64,000 nt of DNA from Phoronis australis. Taxonomy: Eukaryota; Phoronida; Phoronidae. The position numbers and the translations under genes are program-made. The notes beneath the pieces are model-generated. The model was not told where the DNA came from. It saw only the letters and a program-made list of their open reading frames with translations, and did no database searches. Below are positions 36,555 to 51,500 of this stretch, piece by piece (position 1 is the first letter of the stretch; each line of letters begins with the position of its first letter). Location of the stretch: the NCBI GenBank assembly GCA_002633005.1, contig NMRA01000015.1:1043933-1107932 (forward strand). The letters are read 5' to 3'.

Positions 36555-39500
36555 GTAGGTTGGGGGAGGTGGTTGATTAGAAATAAACTTATTATTGTCC
36601 CAGAGGCAATATGTTTCACAATAATTGTAGTCATTTGAAAACAGTTATAGGAAATGGAATGCTGTGCTTCAAATATTACAATCAAATATAATATTGATTG
36701 GTTTTTAAAAGAAAATAAATCAAACAATGCTGAAAGGATATTGCTGTGGGGAAAATATTGGACTAATGTATTGAATGAATTGTGGGAGATGAGACAATGT
36801 GAGTCTTTGAGTAAAAGTGCGTGTATAGCTCAGGCTATGATAGTCTTCCACAGGTCAAAGTTCAGGAATTTCTGTATGAAATTTGACATTACCTTGTAGA
36901 AGTCACCCAGTCATGTCAAAGTTGAGGAAATCAACAATGGTTGCAAAGCAAATATCAGATTCCATAGTGAAGTAATATAATTCACTAATTCAGAGACGTT
37001 GTTTTGGTGATTTGTACATTTTGTACTGCACTGTGCCTCCCTTGTCAATGACTGGATGGCTGGTGTTGTGTAACCCTAAAAGTAATGGTGTCATATACTG
37101 TGGATGTTGGAGTCCTTAATCTCATGGAGTCCTTAATCTCGGTCCATGTTGGGCTTTTATGAGGCTTTGTGATGAAGTCCACCATGTATGAAGAGATACG
37201 GAGAAGGAATCATTGCGGTGTTCTCCTGTTGATTCCACTTTACGGCATTGTCCTGTTGACCCCATCTTGTTCAATTAGACAGCAAAAGAACAAGTTGGCC
37301 AGTTGACCAGTGTAGTCAGTAGCTTAAATCATTCATTTATTTCAATGTGGTATTTATGGTTGGAGGGTCATATCTCTTTTGTTGGATAGTTGCTCAAATC
37401 CGTTTAAGATTGTATCTAGCCTGACTGGAAGGTAGTGTCAAAAACAGTTTGAATATAAACCAATAACAATTCTGAATTCCTGGTCAAATGTCCAGCTACA
37501 ACCCAATCTACTCTATGCCAGCTCAGTACAGTTTCAGAAAGAAGACTGCGATCAGCAGTTAACAAAGGAGCAACATGTTATTGGCATAAGTCTGGTAAAA
37601 CCATTGAATGGGAGAATGCACGGGTTGAATTCCATATAATGTTGCATGATAATTACAGTGTGTTTGTCTCAGTTTCAGCCTTATGAGACCTACTGGCCTA
37701 CTGATCAAGTCTCACACGGTTTGAAAAGAGGAGAACTCATACAGGTCTGTGCTCTGCTAACCCTGATGAAATAATTCTTTCTAGTCTGAGAAACAACTGG
37801 AGGAATAGTTTGTATAAATGTTGGTAATTTGACATGAAAAGCAACACTAAGTAGGTCATTGTTTGCTAAGTAGGTCATTGTTCACTGAGTAGGTCATTGA
37901 TAGTAATGTAGTTGTAAGCTTTTTTGTGTAATTTTTATCACTTTTTTCATACCGATTTTATATTTTCAAGAGAAATTAATTGAACAGACAAATTCTATGG
38001 ACAAGCTTCAGCTCTCCTCATATCATTTGATGTTCATTTAGAAGTGGGGAAAAAGTGTGAAACAATGGTTGGATGTGTATTTCGTTCAACCCAGCTAAAA
38101 TATTATTGGAAGTCATATTCCACCAACACACATTGCCATTCATTGTAGAACGTTGACTGTAAGTAAAAATTGTAAGGTTGTTGTCTGAGCTGTTGCTGAC
38201 TTATCTTTGGTTTCAGGGCACCCTTCGTATTAACCCCAAGAACTACCAAGATGCCTATGTGCCTGATCCGGTCAGTGTGACTTCAAATAGTCTATCTTAA
38301 TTCTAACATTTTTGTGTCATTTAAATGGTGTGTTTTCTTAATCGTTATTCTGTACTTTAAATGCACTAATATCATACTAGGCTCTCCTGCTACAGAATGT
38401 GAAGCGTAGCATTTTGTACTAAGACCAAGTCTACAGGAGCAGGAGACATGTTGTGCAACGTTCAGTGGATATAGCTGTGAAGTATTGCTACATGGCGATA
38501 TTCTTTGAAGTCATCATGCTGTCAAATTACATTTTTGATCAGTGGGATATTAAAATGACTCCCACAAAAAGCCAGCATTGAAGAGTCAGTTCAGCACCTC
38601 CTGTTCAGCAAAGTTCCGGATTGGTTCATTATGCTAGAAAATTATGTGTCAATGTTTGTTTTTGTGTGCCAATGCTGTCAGGATTTGTGTCTCCCAAATA
38701 TTGTGTCTCCCAAATATTGTGTCTCCCTAATAAAAGTGCGTGACTCAAACCATCGCTCTATCTGCTCTCACTTGTCAGCAGAATGCTTACGTGTGGCTTT
38801 CTTCATTTTATAGAATGGTCACTCAGATATCTACATATCAGGGATGCGAGCGAGGAACAGAGCTCTGAATGGAGATGTTGTTGCTGTTCAACTGTTAGCA
38901 TCTGATGAATGGAAGGTGATTTATTTCCTTCTGTTACACTATGCTTTATTACTGAAACTGGATTCAGTCTTACGTTTTGCCATATCATCTCCTTGTGGAG
39001 CTTACAGTTATACTGGCACTTGGTGATAAACTATTGCCATGAATAGGCTGAGGCTTGAAACAACTCTACTAATGCTGTGTTGACAGATATGACTTACAAG
39101 TGATATTTTTCAATAATGTTCAGGTTAATTAAGTATAGCTACTTGTTTGACTATTCAAGGTCATCCATTTGTAGAAACCAGGCCAGTTTAGTATGTTTTC
39201 TCCAAATCAGTCAGTGATCATTCATTGATTGTATCTTATCTAATTATACCATTAGGTGTTGGAAGACGACTTAAAATTTGATGCAGAGAAGCCCAGCGGA
39301 TCATCAAACAATTCTGGCCAAGAAACTCTTCCACCTTCTGTTGAGGAAGCGGTCGATGGTGTTGCCACTATGGCTATCAGTACAAGCCATACTGCTGCAG
39401 CGTCTGGTACCTCTGAGGCAACTTCTGTCGCTGAAGGCCAGACTGAAATGCCCCACACACCGAATACAAAGGCAACTCCTGACAAGAAAAAGCAGACGCC

Positions 39501-42500
39501 GAAAAAACCGCCTAATTCTGCCCGGAACTCTCCTCGCTACACAAGCGTTAAGTCGTTCAGGGATGAGAAACCAAGTGTGGCGAAGAAGTTGTTTCTTAAC
39601 AACATGTCCGATGATAGTCATGCAATGAAGTATCTTATGAAAACTGGGAAGGTCAGTATGAAAATTATTATCATGAAGGCTTTTACATTCTGAATTGTTG
39701 CTTGCTAATTATGATTCTATGAGTATCCCAGTCCGTAGAGTGTTCTAATGCAGAATCTGTTGTATCAACTTGCTTATGTAATTCTAATTCTGTTATGACA
39801 TCAATTTTTATGCTTACAGTTCCAAATCTGTGAAAGTGTAGCTTCATGAGAGTTTTATGCCAGTTCTTAACAAAGCAAATATAGTGGGCATGGTTTTGTT
39901 TTTTAACTGACAGTGTCAAATAAACTGTGTGTTTTTGGACTTCAAAAGTGTGAGAAATAGTTCCTTCTTGCTCTTGTATATTGAAGTCTATATACAATAT
40001 GTACATATTAAGCCTTTAACCATCTTCAAGCATTGAACAAATCCAACTTGTCCACAGTCCATAACAACAGCTACTGCACAATGCAAATAGCTGTGATTGG
40101 TTAATCCCACTGCTGCAGGTCAATTGAGCTAATATATATAGTAGACAGAACCAGTATACTTGAACACGATTCCTTAATATCAAATATACACAGAAAACAG
40201 GAAAGCAAGGATGGTTTTGTGAATTTTTTTTTCATCCATAACCTATTTTTGTGCGACTCCAACTGTTTACTTAGATCAACTAACAGTTCGTATCATCTCC
40301 ACCAGGTGGTGACAGTAGTGGAGAAGAAACACAGCCGGTGTTGCACTGGAAACATCAAGCTAATGGCTGACAACAATCGTGAGAAAGTGTTATTCTCACC
40401 TATGGACTACAGAGCACCACGCATACATATCCCCATGTCTGACTGTCCCAAGGGTAAATACTCCTCCACTAGTAATGATGGTATACCTTCTAGTGTATGT
40501 TCATCTTTACCAACAGATGGCACTAGGAGTTGGGCTAAAGTTTCCAGTCTTTTGATAGCGAGATTTTGTGTCACTGATATGTTCTTTTCTTCGTGATTTG
40601 TTTTGTTGCCATCCTCAAAAATTACATTGCTTTGTCATGTAAGTATTCATAATGTCAATCTTGAGAAATCTTAGCTTTTACAATTTTAGAAATAACCAAG
40701 TAATTTGACATTCCAGCTTAGGTGCCCATTAACTTTCAGTGACTGTCATTTAGCAAGGTCATAAGCTTTCTCAGGTAACACTTGTGAGATCTTAAATTGC
40801 ACTGGGATGATGTTGCATGATCTTTGCCAAATTTACAAAACACCTTACTGAACAAGACCGGTGCTTTTGAAGAACAAACTCTGAGTTTTTATTGAAGCAC
40901 TTCACAGTTGCCGAACACAAAAACAATGTATTTTAGCTTGTATTTACCAAGTTTAACATATTTCAACAATTCACGTTCTCATTAATGTGATTTGCTCATT
41001 TAGTGAATTGGTATTAAAAGGAGTTAATGATGTTCTACAGATTTTGCGGAGAGACCAGAAGACCACAGCAAAACGTTGTTCATAGCCAGGATAGAAGATT
41101 GGCCAGAAAACAGTTCCTGTCCCTCTGGGTAAGTACAGTAGTCGTTTAGGTTTGTCTAAACAAAAATTATGTCGGATCAAAACTTAAATTCCTGCCATGA
41201 AAATGATAATCTTTTCACGATACATCATTCTGCATACTTCCAGTTTGATATCTATGGTGGTCATTGCCTGGACGTTTTGACTTCACTCTAGAGTTCGCTG
41301 AAAAATACTACAAACCAATGTTTCAGACAGAGTTACAACATGGTAGACAACTGAATTTTTATTTTTTCACGAATAAGAAAAGTTGCTCTATGCTTTACCC
41401 TGACTGTAAGTGTTATACCATAGACCATGACTCTTAGTGTTTTTTAAGATTTGATTCAATAAATTTCAATTCATTCAAAATCACTCAATACCATTTAAAA
41501 TAATTTCTTAAAAATTCCTATATCTTGTGGCAACATCAGTGACTTAGCTATGGTGGTGGGGTGGCCATCCACTTTGGGCTGCACGCAATAGTTTATAGGA
41601 AACAATTTGGTCATCCTGGCGTTGGGGTGCTGAGGGTAGTACCCATCTCTGTCTGAATGACTTTTGAACAAGCCTGTTTTGGAGATTGCTTTCTTTTTAA
41701 GTATTGTTTTAAAATAGTTGGTTAAGTGAAATGGGTTACCTCAACGGAAATGTATTACCAGTTCAATTCCCCTGTTTCATAAATTACTCATCAGTCTGAC
41801 AGATATGAGCTACAATTTTTAACTAACTTGGATGGAAAACTCACATCCATCCTGCGAAGTGCAGTAAATTGTATCTCTCTTATTATGCTAAGTGGCTGGA
41901 AGAAATATTTCAGCATTCTTTGACAGGCCAGGCGCTGGCCCATGCTCTGCGCAAGCTAAAATGAACGTTACTTTGCAAACATCAGACCTTTTTTTTCCAG
42001 TATATTGATCCAGTGAAAGACAAACCATCACTCAACAGACTGAGTATTGGAGATTACTACTATAACTAAATTTAAAGCAAACTCTTAACAACCTTATTAC
42101 TGAATGAAAGACATCCGTCTTTTTTCAAAAGTAAACACGAACACTCACTAAAAGCTACAAATCAATTAACATCTATTGACTTCCCTCGTGGCTGCGTTTA
42201 GAATAATTATTATCCTGTAAATTTGTTGGAAATATAGAGCTTTATTTTATGCAGTTTATACACAAAATGAACATTCAAGAAATTCTATTTCACTTTTAAT
42301 TACTTTGTAGTATACAGCTAATCATAAATCAACAGTTGAGAAAGTTAAGCCTATTTGTCACTGTAGTAACCTGTCGGGTATGATATGCCTGCATTTTGAG
42401 AACCAGTTTTCTCCACTGAGTAAGGGGCGTCAAACTGGTTCTCAAAATATGGACACATCATATCCGACTATTGCCACATTAATCTGCTTTTCAGATGTAG

Positions 42501-45500
42501 AATATCGATGGCTGTGAATTTTGTTTGTAAGAAATAACAGAAGAGTTACAGTAACGGCTCTACAATTTCGCACATTCTAAATTTTTGCTCATTCTAAATT
42601 TTGCCCACCCATAATTATTTAACAAAAACAATACTTTAACCTTCTTTTAATTTGAACGTGGTCTAGAAGTCCGCATGTTTACTTTCTGTTCATTCGCACA
42701 TCCCTTGTGTCGAAAGCATGTTGTCATATTTCTAAAATTTCGCATACCAATTATTAGCCTTGATCATGTTTACTTTCTATTCATGCGCACATCCCTTGAA
42801 AGTGTGCTAATGTGCTTATAAAACCGACTTTCCCACTTATATTAATGCCGAAACATTCAGCTCTCTATTAACTCGCACACTGTTTGACAACGACTTTTTA
42901 CTTTCTATTCACTTCAAACACTGGCCTTACAATATTTCTGGCCATTCTACTATTTTCGCACACCCCTGCCTCTTAAAAAAATTAATTTTTTATTTCGTGC
43001 GGAATTGTAGAGTGGTTACTGTACTGTAATATGTATTTTGTTGGTCACATGTTTCTAAATGAACTTTAGCCTTTAGTACCTTTTTCATACATCTGGTTCA
43101 TGCAGTTTCTTGCTGGATCTTGATTTCCTTGACACCTGTCCACTTACTTAATTCAGTTTGCCGTCGTTGCTTAGCAACGATGTTCAATGAATTACTAAAA
43201 CAACAGAGCTACTTTATTCTAATGCACCTTGAATACCTTCATTTCTTGATAATATATCTGTTGCTGATGATGCACGTTTTTGTCATAATTTTAAATAGCA
43301 TACAGATGTACTGACCTCAGGGCAATGTGGCATGTACATGGATGGGCCTGTGTTAACATTGTCTGGTTTTTGTGACACATTTACAACATTGCATATGTCT
43401 GAGTCACTTTAGTTAGCAAAGGTACCATGTAGCGAAGGTACCATGTTGTTCGTGTGGTAAGATCTCACCAATTTAGGACACAAGATGGCTGACAAATAAA
43501 ATTTTATTTCATCATTTTTTGATAAAAGATAAGTTACACTAAATGATTGCTGTATCATTTTAAAGATATATACTGTAAACTCGTGGGTTAACGCCCATGT
43601 CTGGGTAATCTCCCATCCGCGACTTTTTGCCTATCTTCGTTTTAAGCGTCCACTGCTTGGGTAATCGCCCACCCCCCTGTCTCAGGGTTTCCTAATTTAA
43701 GCGCCTAGGGCGTTAACCCGCAAGTTTACGGTTCCATAGTTACCATCAGGCAATGGTTATGAGGAATTGTGGGTATTCACAGTAAAGTTAGAAGCCTTTG
43801 CTAGACGATAAAAGGCCCCCTTTTGGCTATTATTGTTTGTCCGAAATTGATGAGAATTTACCATAATTGAATTGTTGACGTGAATTGGGTTGTTGTGGTC
43901 AAAACACCAATGTACCAACAGTGCCTGAACATGTCCAATAAACACCAAATATACCAACAGTGCCTGAATATGTCCAATAAACACCAATATACGAACAGTG
44001 CCTGAATATGTCCAATAAACACCAATATACCAACAGTGCCTGAATATGTCCAATAAACACCAATACCAACAGGGCCTGAATATGTCCAATAAACACCAAT
44101 GAATATACCAACAGTGCCTGAACATGTCCAATAAACACTGATTTACCAACAGTGCCTGAATATGTCCAATAAACACTGATATACCAACAGTGCCTGAATA
44201 TGTCCAATAAACTGATGATCTGTTCTGATATGTGTGAACATGAAGGCCAGTTAATTTGAATGATTTATTTAAGGTTATGTAGGACCATTTCAAAATTTCC
44301 AAATTTGGCCAACTTTGGAATATCATTTGTCAGAAATGCCTGATCATATTGGTATTAACTTTCAGATACTATGCTTGATGCACTGTTTTTAAAGTTTTCC
44401 ATTTTTGCATGTTAATCTATCAACAAATAAAACTTTCATAATTTTCGTGAAAAAAATTAAGTTGCATGAAACAAAAACAAAATGACATTTTAGGAAACTA
44501 TAACAGAATTTTCGGGATCTCATCCTAAATATTTACACCAAATAAAATTTGATTGTGTTTTTAATACTGTTGTTTTGCTATCCTCTTACCATTCTATTTT
44601 GCTAAATTTCACTAAAAACTTGCTCACATGACACAATTAATGGCAGATTGGTAAAAATCAAAAATCAAATTCTACAGGCTTTCCACGTTCAGAAAATTTA
44701 TACGTTTATCGAGTTAAAATCTAAAGTTTAAGCTATTAGTAAATAGGTAGACTTGTTATTGAAGTACTACATAAAATTAAATGTTACTAAATTCCACGTA
44801 CGATGTTGAGTTTACCAGCGACCGTTATTTCTCAGTAAAAGGACTTGTTAAAAAGACACGCTAATAAACATTTAGCGATCCATTAAGCAAATTTTACCAT
44901 TTAAATTATCCCAGATAATTTTAACGTTAAAACATTTTAGCCCTTTTGTTTATTTTTACTTTCCAAATTCTTTTTCATCTATCTATGAGTATTTACAAGA
45001 CAATCTTCTTCAACAAGTTTTTGGTGTCATGACGGAACTGTTTACGAGCCATCAAATAAATCAGAGGATTTACCCAATTATTAATGAGAAATAAAAAGAA
45101 AACCTCGCGTCGATAGGGTATAACATCAAAGCGAACCAAGAAGAATGGCAACCACGAAAACGTGAAGATAAGCGTGATTATGAGTAACACTTTAGCCATG
45201 TGAAAGTGAGCCGATCGTGGCACATCCGATGTTGTTTTTACTGTCGACCCTCTGACGGGAAGCACAGAAACTGTTTGTTTGTCAGATTTTCCCTTTGATT
45301 TTTCCTTGTTGACTTCTTGTCTGTTTCCATCCAAATCCACACTGGTTTCTAGTTCGCGGTGCTTGGATGTGGAGGGTGCTACAATGTTTTTCCGCATCGT
45401 CTTCTTTTTGTGGTGTTGAGATAACATCTTTCTGAATGTTATTGAATATAGTACTGTGATTGTTAAGACAAATGACATGTACTGAAGAAAGACAAGGAGT

Positions 45501-48500
45501 CGTAGAATCCGGGCCATGTCTTCATGGAAATATTTGAAGTCGTAGCCAAAACGACAGTCACCAGTCTGTATAGTTATTTCTGTACCAGAGTTCAAATGCA
45601 ATGTGAAATTGCCTCCCACAATCAGACTGAGCGGGATCGCTTGTATCACAGAAAATCCACTGAGTATCAGAGTCGTGTATTTTGCTCTTTTCATCGTTAC
45701 AATGAAATCCAGTGGCCTGCACAGAGCAAAGTAGCGGTCAAACGCAATCATGATCAAAGTATAGGTAGACATGCCTACCGTTGTATATTCACACCAAGCA
45801 AATACTTTGCATACCCAGTCATGGGGTACCAAGGCATATGTGACTGCCACTGTAAACGGAATGACTGAAAAACACGAGAACATGTCTATGATGGCAAGAT
45901 TTGTCATGAAGAACGTTGACGGATTGTTGTGGTATTTCTTTCTGTGAACGATGACGACCAGTAAGTTACCAGGGATACCAAGAATGAAAAATATCACCAA
46001 CATTACCGTCAGTATTGTGTTGTAAGATTCAGATAACTGTTGGTGAAACCATGCTATGTAACGTAACTCTAGTAAAGTCTTGTTAAACTCGCCGTCAGTG
46101 CTAGTAGTCAGTGCTGGAATTTCAACAATCTTCCAGGAGCAGTTATGCGATCCAAGTATGCTGAGAGCACAAATGGGTACCGTTGTTCTGTTCATTATAA
46201 TAGTTCTCAGCAATCTAGTCGTCCAAATTTCTTGACGGTGTTTTCAAGACTTTGTCAAATTTTGAGGTCTTCTTCATTCTTGTCATATCCTGAAAGACAT
46301 TGTCTTGTCTTAATACAAAAATTCAACAAGACATAAACAAACTTTGCAATGCATCTTTACCTGGTATTACTGAGGGTGTAACTCATTATTGTACAAGTGG
46401 GACATAACTATGGGAAGTTTTGCCAAATAAATGTCAAATGTTTTTCTGAGCTAGTTTTACTGTAAGCTGAGAGGAAGTCACCTGAAACATGTTACTTTAC
46501 GGGGCTTGCTGTTTTTTTTTGTAATTTTGACTTTCGTTTAACCATCTTGATGGAAAGACTGTCAGCTCAAAGTATGATGATGGTGTTTAAATAAACGACA
46601 CCGAAACATGTCAAGCCGTTTCAAATCCATTGTTGTTTTTATTAATAAATTATCAATTAATTTTTTCTGATTCCTTATCAATTTTTGCCATAAATTTTAA
46701 ATGACAAAGCAAGATGAATTTTAACAATATTCTTCGAATTTTATTTGAAAACTGCAGATTGCCAATTATCATAACTGTAATGGTATGGATTATGATACTA
46801 GTAAATACCAACATTATAATAATATAATATTACCAATAATAGAATAATAATAACCAGCAACATCTAAGGACTATCAATAATGATAATTAATAATTAACAT
46901 TTCCTACAACAAACAATAATAGCATATTTTATTTAATATTACCTACAACAAGCAATTTTAATAATAATATCAATAATAAACAATTAGTATTACCAGCAAT
47001 AATAACAATAATCTAAATACTCTTGATAATGTTGATTATGACAATAATGATAATAATAGTAATAGTAATTGTAATAATATCAAACATTGTTATGTCTTTA
47101 GTAGCAGTCGTAAGAGTTAGTAGTGTAATCTTAGAAAAAAATGGTGGGGACATACAGAGGGAAGATGTAAATACTCTTACTTGGCGTGAAATTTACTTTA
47201 ACTTTAACCACAATAAACAGTTGTCGGCAATTCACTGAGTTTGTGTTCTGCAGCCACTGCAAGCCTAATCGTAAAATTGTATTTAATTAAACATTTATTA
47301 ATTGTGTGTTAGTCTGATTCTTCATGTAACTGTGCTATTGAGTCTTTGTGCTTCAGGTTTTAATCAGTGCTTTTACATGTTTATTGGTTGCTGAGCAACT
47401 CATACTCTTTTGAATGGACTAGTGAGATTCATGTTATTTGCAGTTCGGTTGTGTAATCACTACACCTAGTGGTAAGACACATAAACATGTTGTCAAAGTT
47501 AATATGTTTAGATACAATAGTTATCGTCAAGTACTTAAGTCACCCTTAAGTGGTTTTTACTCAAAGCAAGTTATGGCCTTCCCACCACAGGACAAAGTTT
47601 GTTCCTAAAAAGAATCATCAAATTTTACCTTTCATTTTGGAAATAATGATGCGTTCATGAATTCTTTTCCATATTTGAATTCTTCAATGTATCTGTCATT
47701 GCAGTCAAGTTTCACCAATTTCAGACAAAAATAATTACAAAAATTTTAATTTTTCATTTTTCAAACTATATTGACAATAAAATAAACAACAATTCCGATA
47801 CTTATATTTTTCTTGAGAAATTTTGAAAAATAAAATTCCTTTTTTCTGGCATATGGTGAATAACTATTGGCTTTATATGTAGCTCAGTTTTTGTTGTATT
47901 CGTGAGCTGCCAATAACTTCTGACTTTTATTTATTTCATGTACCTTCTAAAAGTAGTCATTCACTTACCTTACATGATGGAGAAAGCTAAGATTTCCTTC
48001 CTGTGTGTCACTTAGCAAATTAATGTTCCTTTTAGTTGCATGTTATGAGCAAAGAAAAATTGATAAACTCTAGGTGACAGGCAAAAGTAATCATAATCAA
48101 AACCTTGTGTTGAATATTACTCAGCTGTAGACTGACGATTTGCCATTTTCCAATATATATATATATACACAATAGCGTCAACTAATAGGTCTCGTGGCGA
48201 GATTGTGATAGGGCAGCGGTGTACAGCGTTTTGTATTATTGTATGGATTTAATACAGTGGGATATTTACCAGCTCTTATTCTTTGTGGTGGTCATGACAT
48301 CAAGTTGCCATTGTTGTGCGGTGAGATAGTCAAACGATTAATACAAAAAGTTCAACATCTCAAAATGTTGATGATTGAAAGAATTTGCATTGTGTCCCTG
48401 TCAACTTGGCTTGTTCCGAACACCAGAATTAGAAGTTGTGCGAAGCGAAGACACTTTTGTGCTCTCACATTGTTAAAGAGTAGTATGTAGAATGCTTTCC

Positions 48501-51500
48501 ATTGCATTCTAACTAACTTCTTTATTTGAAGCGATTGTGGTTGGCCATTGGGGGCAAATGTCACCCATGAATTAGGTTGGTAATTACAAGCATAATTGAC
48601 GAAGCTTTATCACTTTACAAATGAATACTGTAGCTTGAATAAAAGATTCTCTTTCAGTTTTATTTCAAGTGAAAGCTTTCAGTGCAAACCAATTTGGTTA
48701 AAAGCAAGCATTGATCCTTAATTATAATTTGATTTTTCAAAAGGAGAATTTTAACTGAAATTTGTTTATTTTGGTGGTGCACCAATGAGAATGCTGTACG
48801 TACCAAATACCCCATACCAATTGCATAGTCATATTACTAAGAAATATAATAGTAGAATAGCTATCATTTATGAAGTATTTGGCTATAATGATATTAAAGA
48901 AAAAAAAACAAAAAATCTTACCATTCACATGTTTAAGTTCCTGCAGTACTTATACATTCTGTATCTCAACTCTGTTCTGAACTCCTCTTGACTCCCATGT
49001 AGGTCAAGCTTACTTTGTTACTGGGGCGTGATAGCTCCCTGTTTGTGTTATGGTCAACAAAGTCACATGCAATAACAAAGTACCTGTTAATTAAAGACTT
49101 GAGTCTAGTTTAAACTTGCTGGCAAATGTTTTGTCAAACACTTCCATTGATTTTTCATTATGAACTGAAATGCTGGCTTTTGAGAGTGAAACAGTTAGTG
49201 TATTGGGTGGAGTTGGCATTTGATTTTTCATGTACATGAGAATAGAATATGATAAGATCAATGTAAATGGCAACATAGTTTCTCAACGAAAGGAAGTCTC
49301 CGTGAAGTTTGAATTAAATGGGTTGTTTAGTTTGATGTTGCTTCTAGGACCTGTATAGGAAAATGTCCAATCTTTGCCAAATTCTGAACAACATCGTATC
49401 TCAAAAATGGCTGATTGGATTCATATTAAGCTTTCAGATACTAGTCCACTATGGTTTATACATTGTGTTCTCTAATATGGCGGCCGATAGGAATTTTTTA
49501 AAAATATTTTTTCCTCATTTGTATTAGGGACTATCAAAAATAGGATTTATATGATTTCTGTGAATTTTGTTATAGTTGCTTAGAACAAAAATGAAGCATA
49601 GTTTAGAAAACTGTAACAGTGTTTTTTAGGTTTTAACCTTACCATTTACCGGGGTATATCGTACAAAATTTGATCATGTTATTGATCCTGTTGTTATGGT
49701 ATGAATTTACCTTTCTTTTTTGCTCAATTTTCCTTAAAAAGGTAAGGTCACGTGACCTAATTAGTATGATATCAAAATCAAATTCTGAAAAATTTCTGCT
49801 TTCATAAAGTATGTGCAGTACTTTTGCCGAGATAAGTCCTATAGTTTTATGAATATTTGCCCAAGTGTACAAACTATACGGTCTCATATACAACCTTGAT
49901 ATTATTAAAGGTAACTTTGAAGAGACATCTGTTGGTGGTTTCAACTCTAAACAATTATGTCAGTGTGCTTCTGAAGCAGAATGCTTAATTTCTTGATAAT
50001 ACTAAAATTATTTCAAAAAATTTTAAACCGAATTTACTATCAGGAAATACTGTTCTCAACATTTCTATGGACATGTGACTATGATCTGAAATGTCAAATG
50101 AAAATTTGTAAATTTTTAAGTCTTACCCAAATGTTCTTTGTCTCAATACTCTCAGTTAAAGTGGAACTTGCATGCTATATTCCTTATCTCTGTGATTGCT
50201 TGGTCAAAATGTTTAGAAACGCAACATATAGCGATGATTTGAATATGAAGTAGGTTGAAAATCGCCAATTTTTTAAAGAACAAGTTTTGTGTCGAAACTG
50301 ATGAACCTTGTCTAATAAGTATCGTGACATGCTGCAGGGGAAATGCATGGCACAATACGGACTATGTTAGCCCGCGAGGTTATCATTAGTGCATGGATCA
50401 CCTACTCGCAGAGTTTTTTGTTTTCACATTTATAAGTTGTCTATGAATACAACTGCATTTTGTTAATGCAGATTATGTTAAAATGGCATTGCCGTTTAGT
50501 TCCTGCAATGCATTAGCACAGTTAGGAACATGCAACTACGTCTCTTTAAGGGTATGTCAGCTTTTTCGTACCACCCATTTTAAAAGTCTTGCATTGGCAG
50601 TTTTTTTGCAGCTGATGTACTCTTTCTGTCTCCCAACTAATCTCTCTAAGTGATGGGTACTCTGTCACTGTTGGTGAATATTAAGTTCCAGCATTTTGAC
50701 GGCATTTGAATTTTCACCACGAAAGCATTAATTTGAAAGGCTAATAATCTTTATTAAAGTTGGAAGTGTTTTGAATAGTGTTCATGTGAATGAATTCCCA
50801 CTCTGCTGAGAATTTAATTGTCTCGTTCAGTGGCGAGTCTATTCAAATAAATGTTCTTGATGATATTTGATTGATGATGCTGAAATCAAATTCACTGAAA
50901 AAGCGTCGTGCATCACAAATGCAAAAAAATACTTTCCTGTTTTCCCTGTGGGTTCTGTCAGAACCGAATCTTAATAGTTTGTTGTCATTTTGCCAAGTGC
51001 AACCAGTTTGCATGTGCAACAAATAAAATAAATAGTATTCATTTCATTGAAAAATTTTCATAGTTGAGAAATTGTACAGGATGTTCCAAAAGATTGACTT
51101 GATCTAAAATTACTGCACTTACAATCACAATATATAAGTTTTTCCTCAAATATGTTGAGGTCAATGTCATCGATTGACAATGTTTCAGTCTATTCGAAGA
51201 CACCCAATACATTTTCCGCAATTGTTGTTAGAGAATGAAAGGATATTTTTGTATCAAAATTAAAGGTGATTCAGTTTGATGTATAACATACTAAAGATTT
51301 GGTTTGATTTGAAATTTAACCATCTTAGCCCCCAAACTTGGGTACAACATCTCTAGTGTGTTCAACTAAAAAGAAAATCTTTTTCACCTTTTTTCTGCTC
51401 TTAATTTCTATGAAATTGAGACAGTGAACATAATTTATATGTATGTATGTTCAGTTGAAAAATCTTGAAATTATCATACATACTATAGCAAATGTATTTT

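Noticed and set aside
39278-39628. Long open frames in the other two frames over the DIS3L2 insert exon
   Set aside because: Shadows of the real exon 39256-39651, whose frame is the only one that fits the neighbouring exon phases and splice sites.
43757-44326. 189-codon minus-strand open frame with Tyr-Trp-Thr-Tyr-Ser-Gly repeats
   Set aside because: It is the translation of the ~41-bp minisatellite at 43.9-44.2 kb; two overlapping frames give equally long repeats and there is no conserved context.
46145-47238. Open frames upstream of the GPCR, including an Ile/Met-rich one
   Set aside because: The first is antisense to the receptor N-terminus; the second is the translated AAT microsatellite.
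48239-48490. 83-codon plus-strand open frame in the large DIS3L2 intron
   Set aside because: No splice sites or promoter context, no recognisable motif; similar-length frames are expected by chance in this much sequence.
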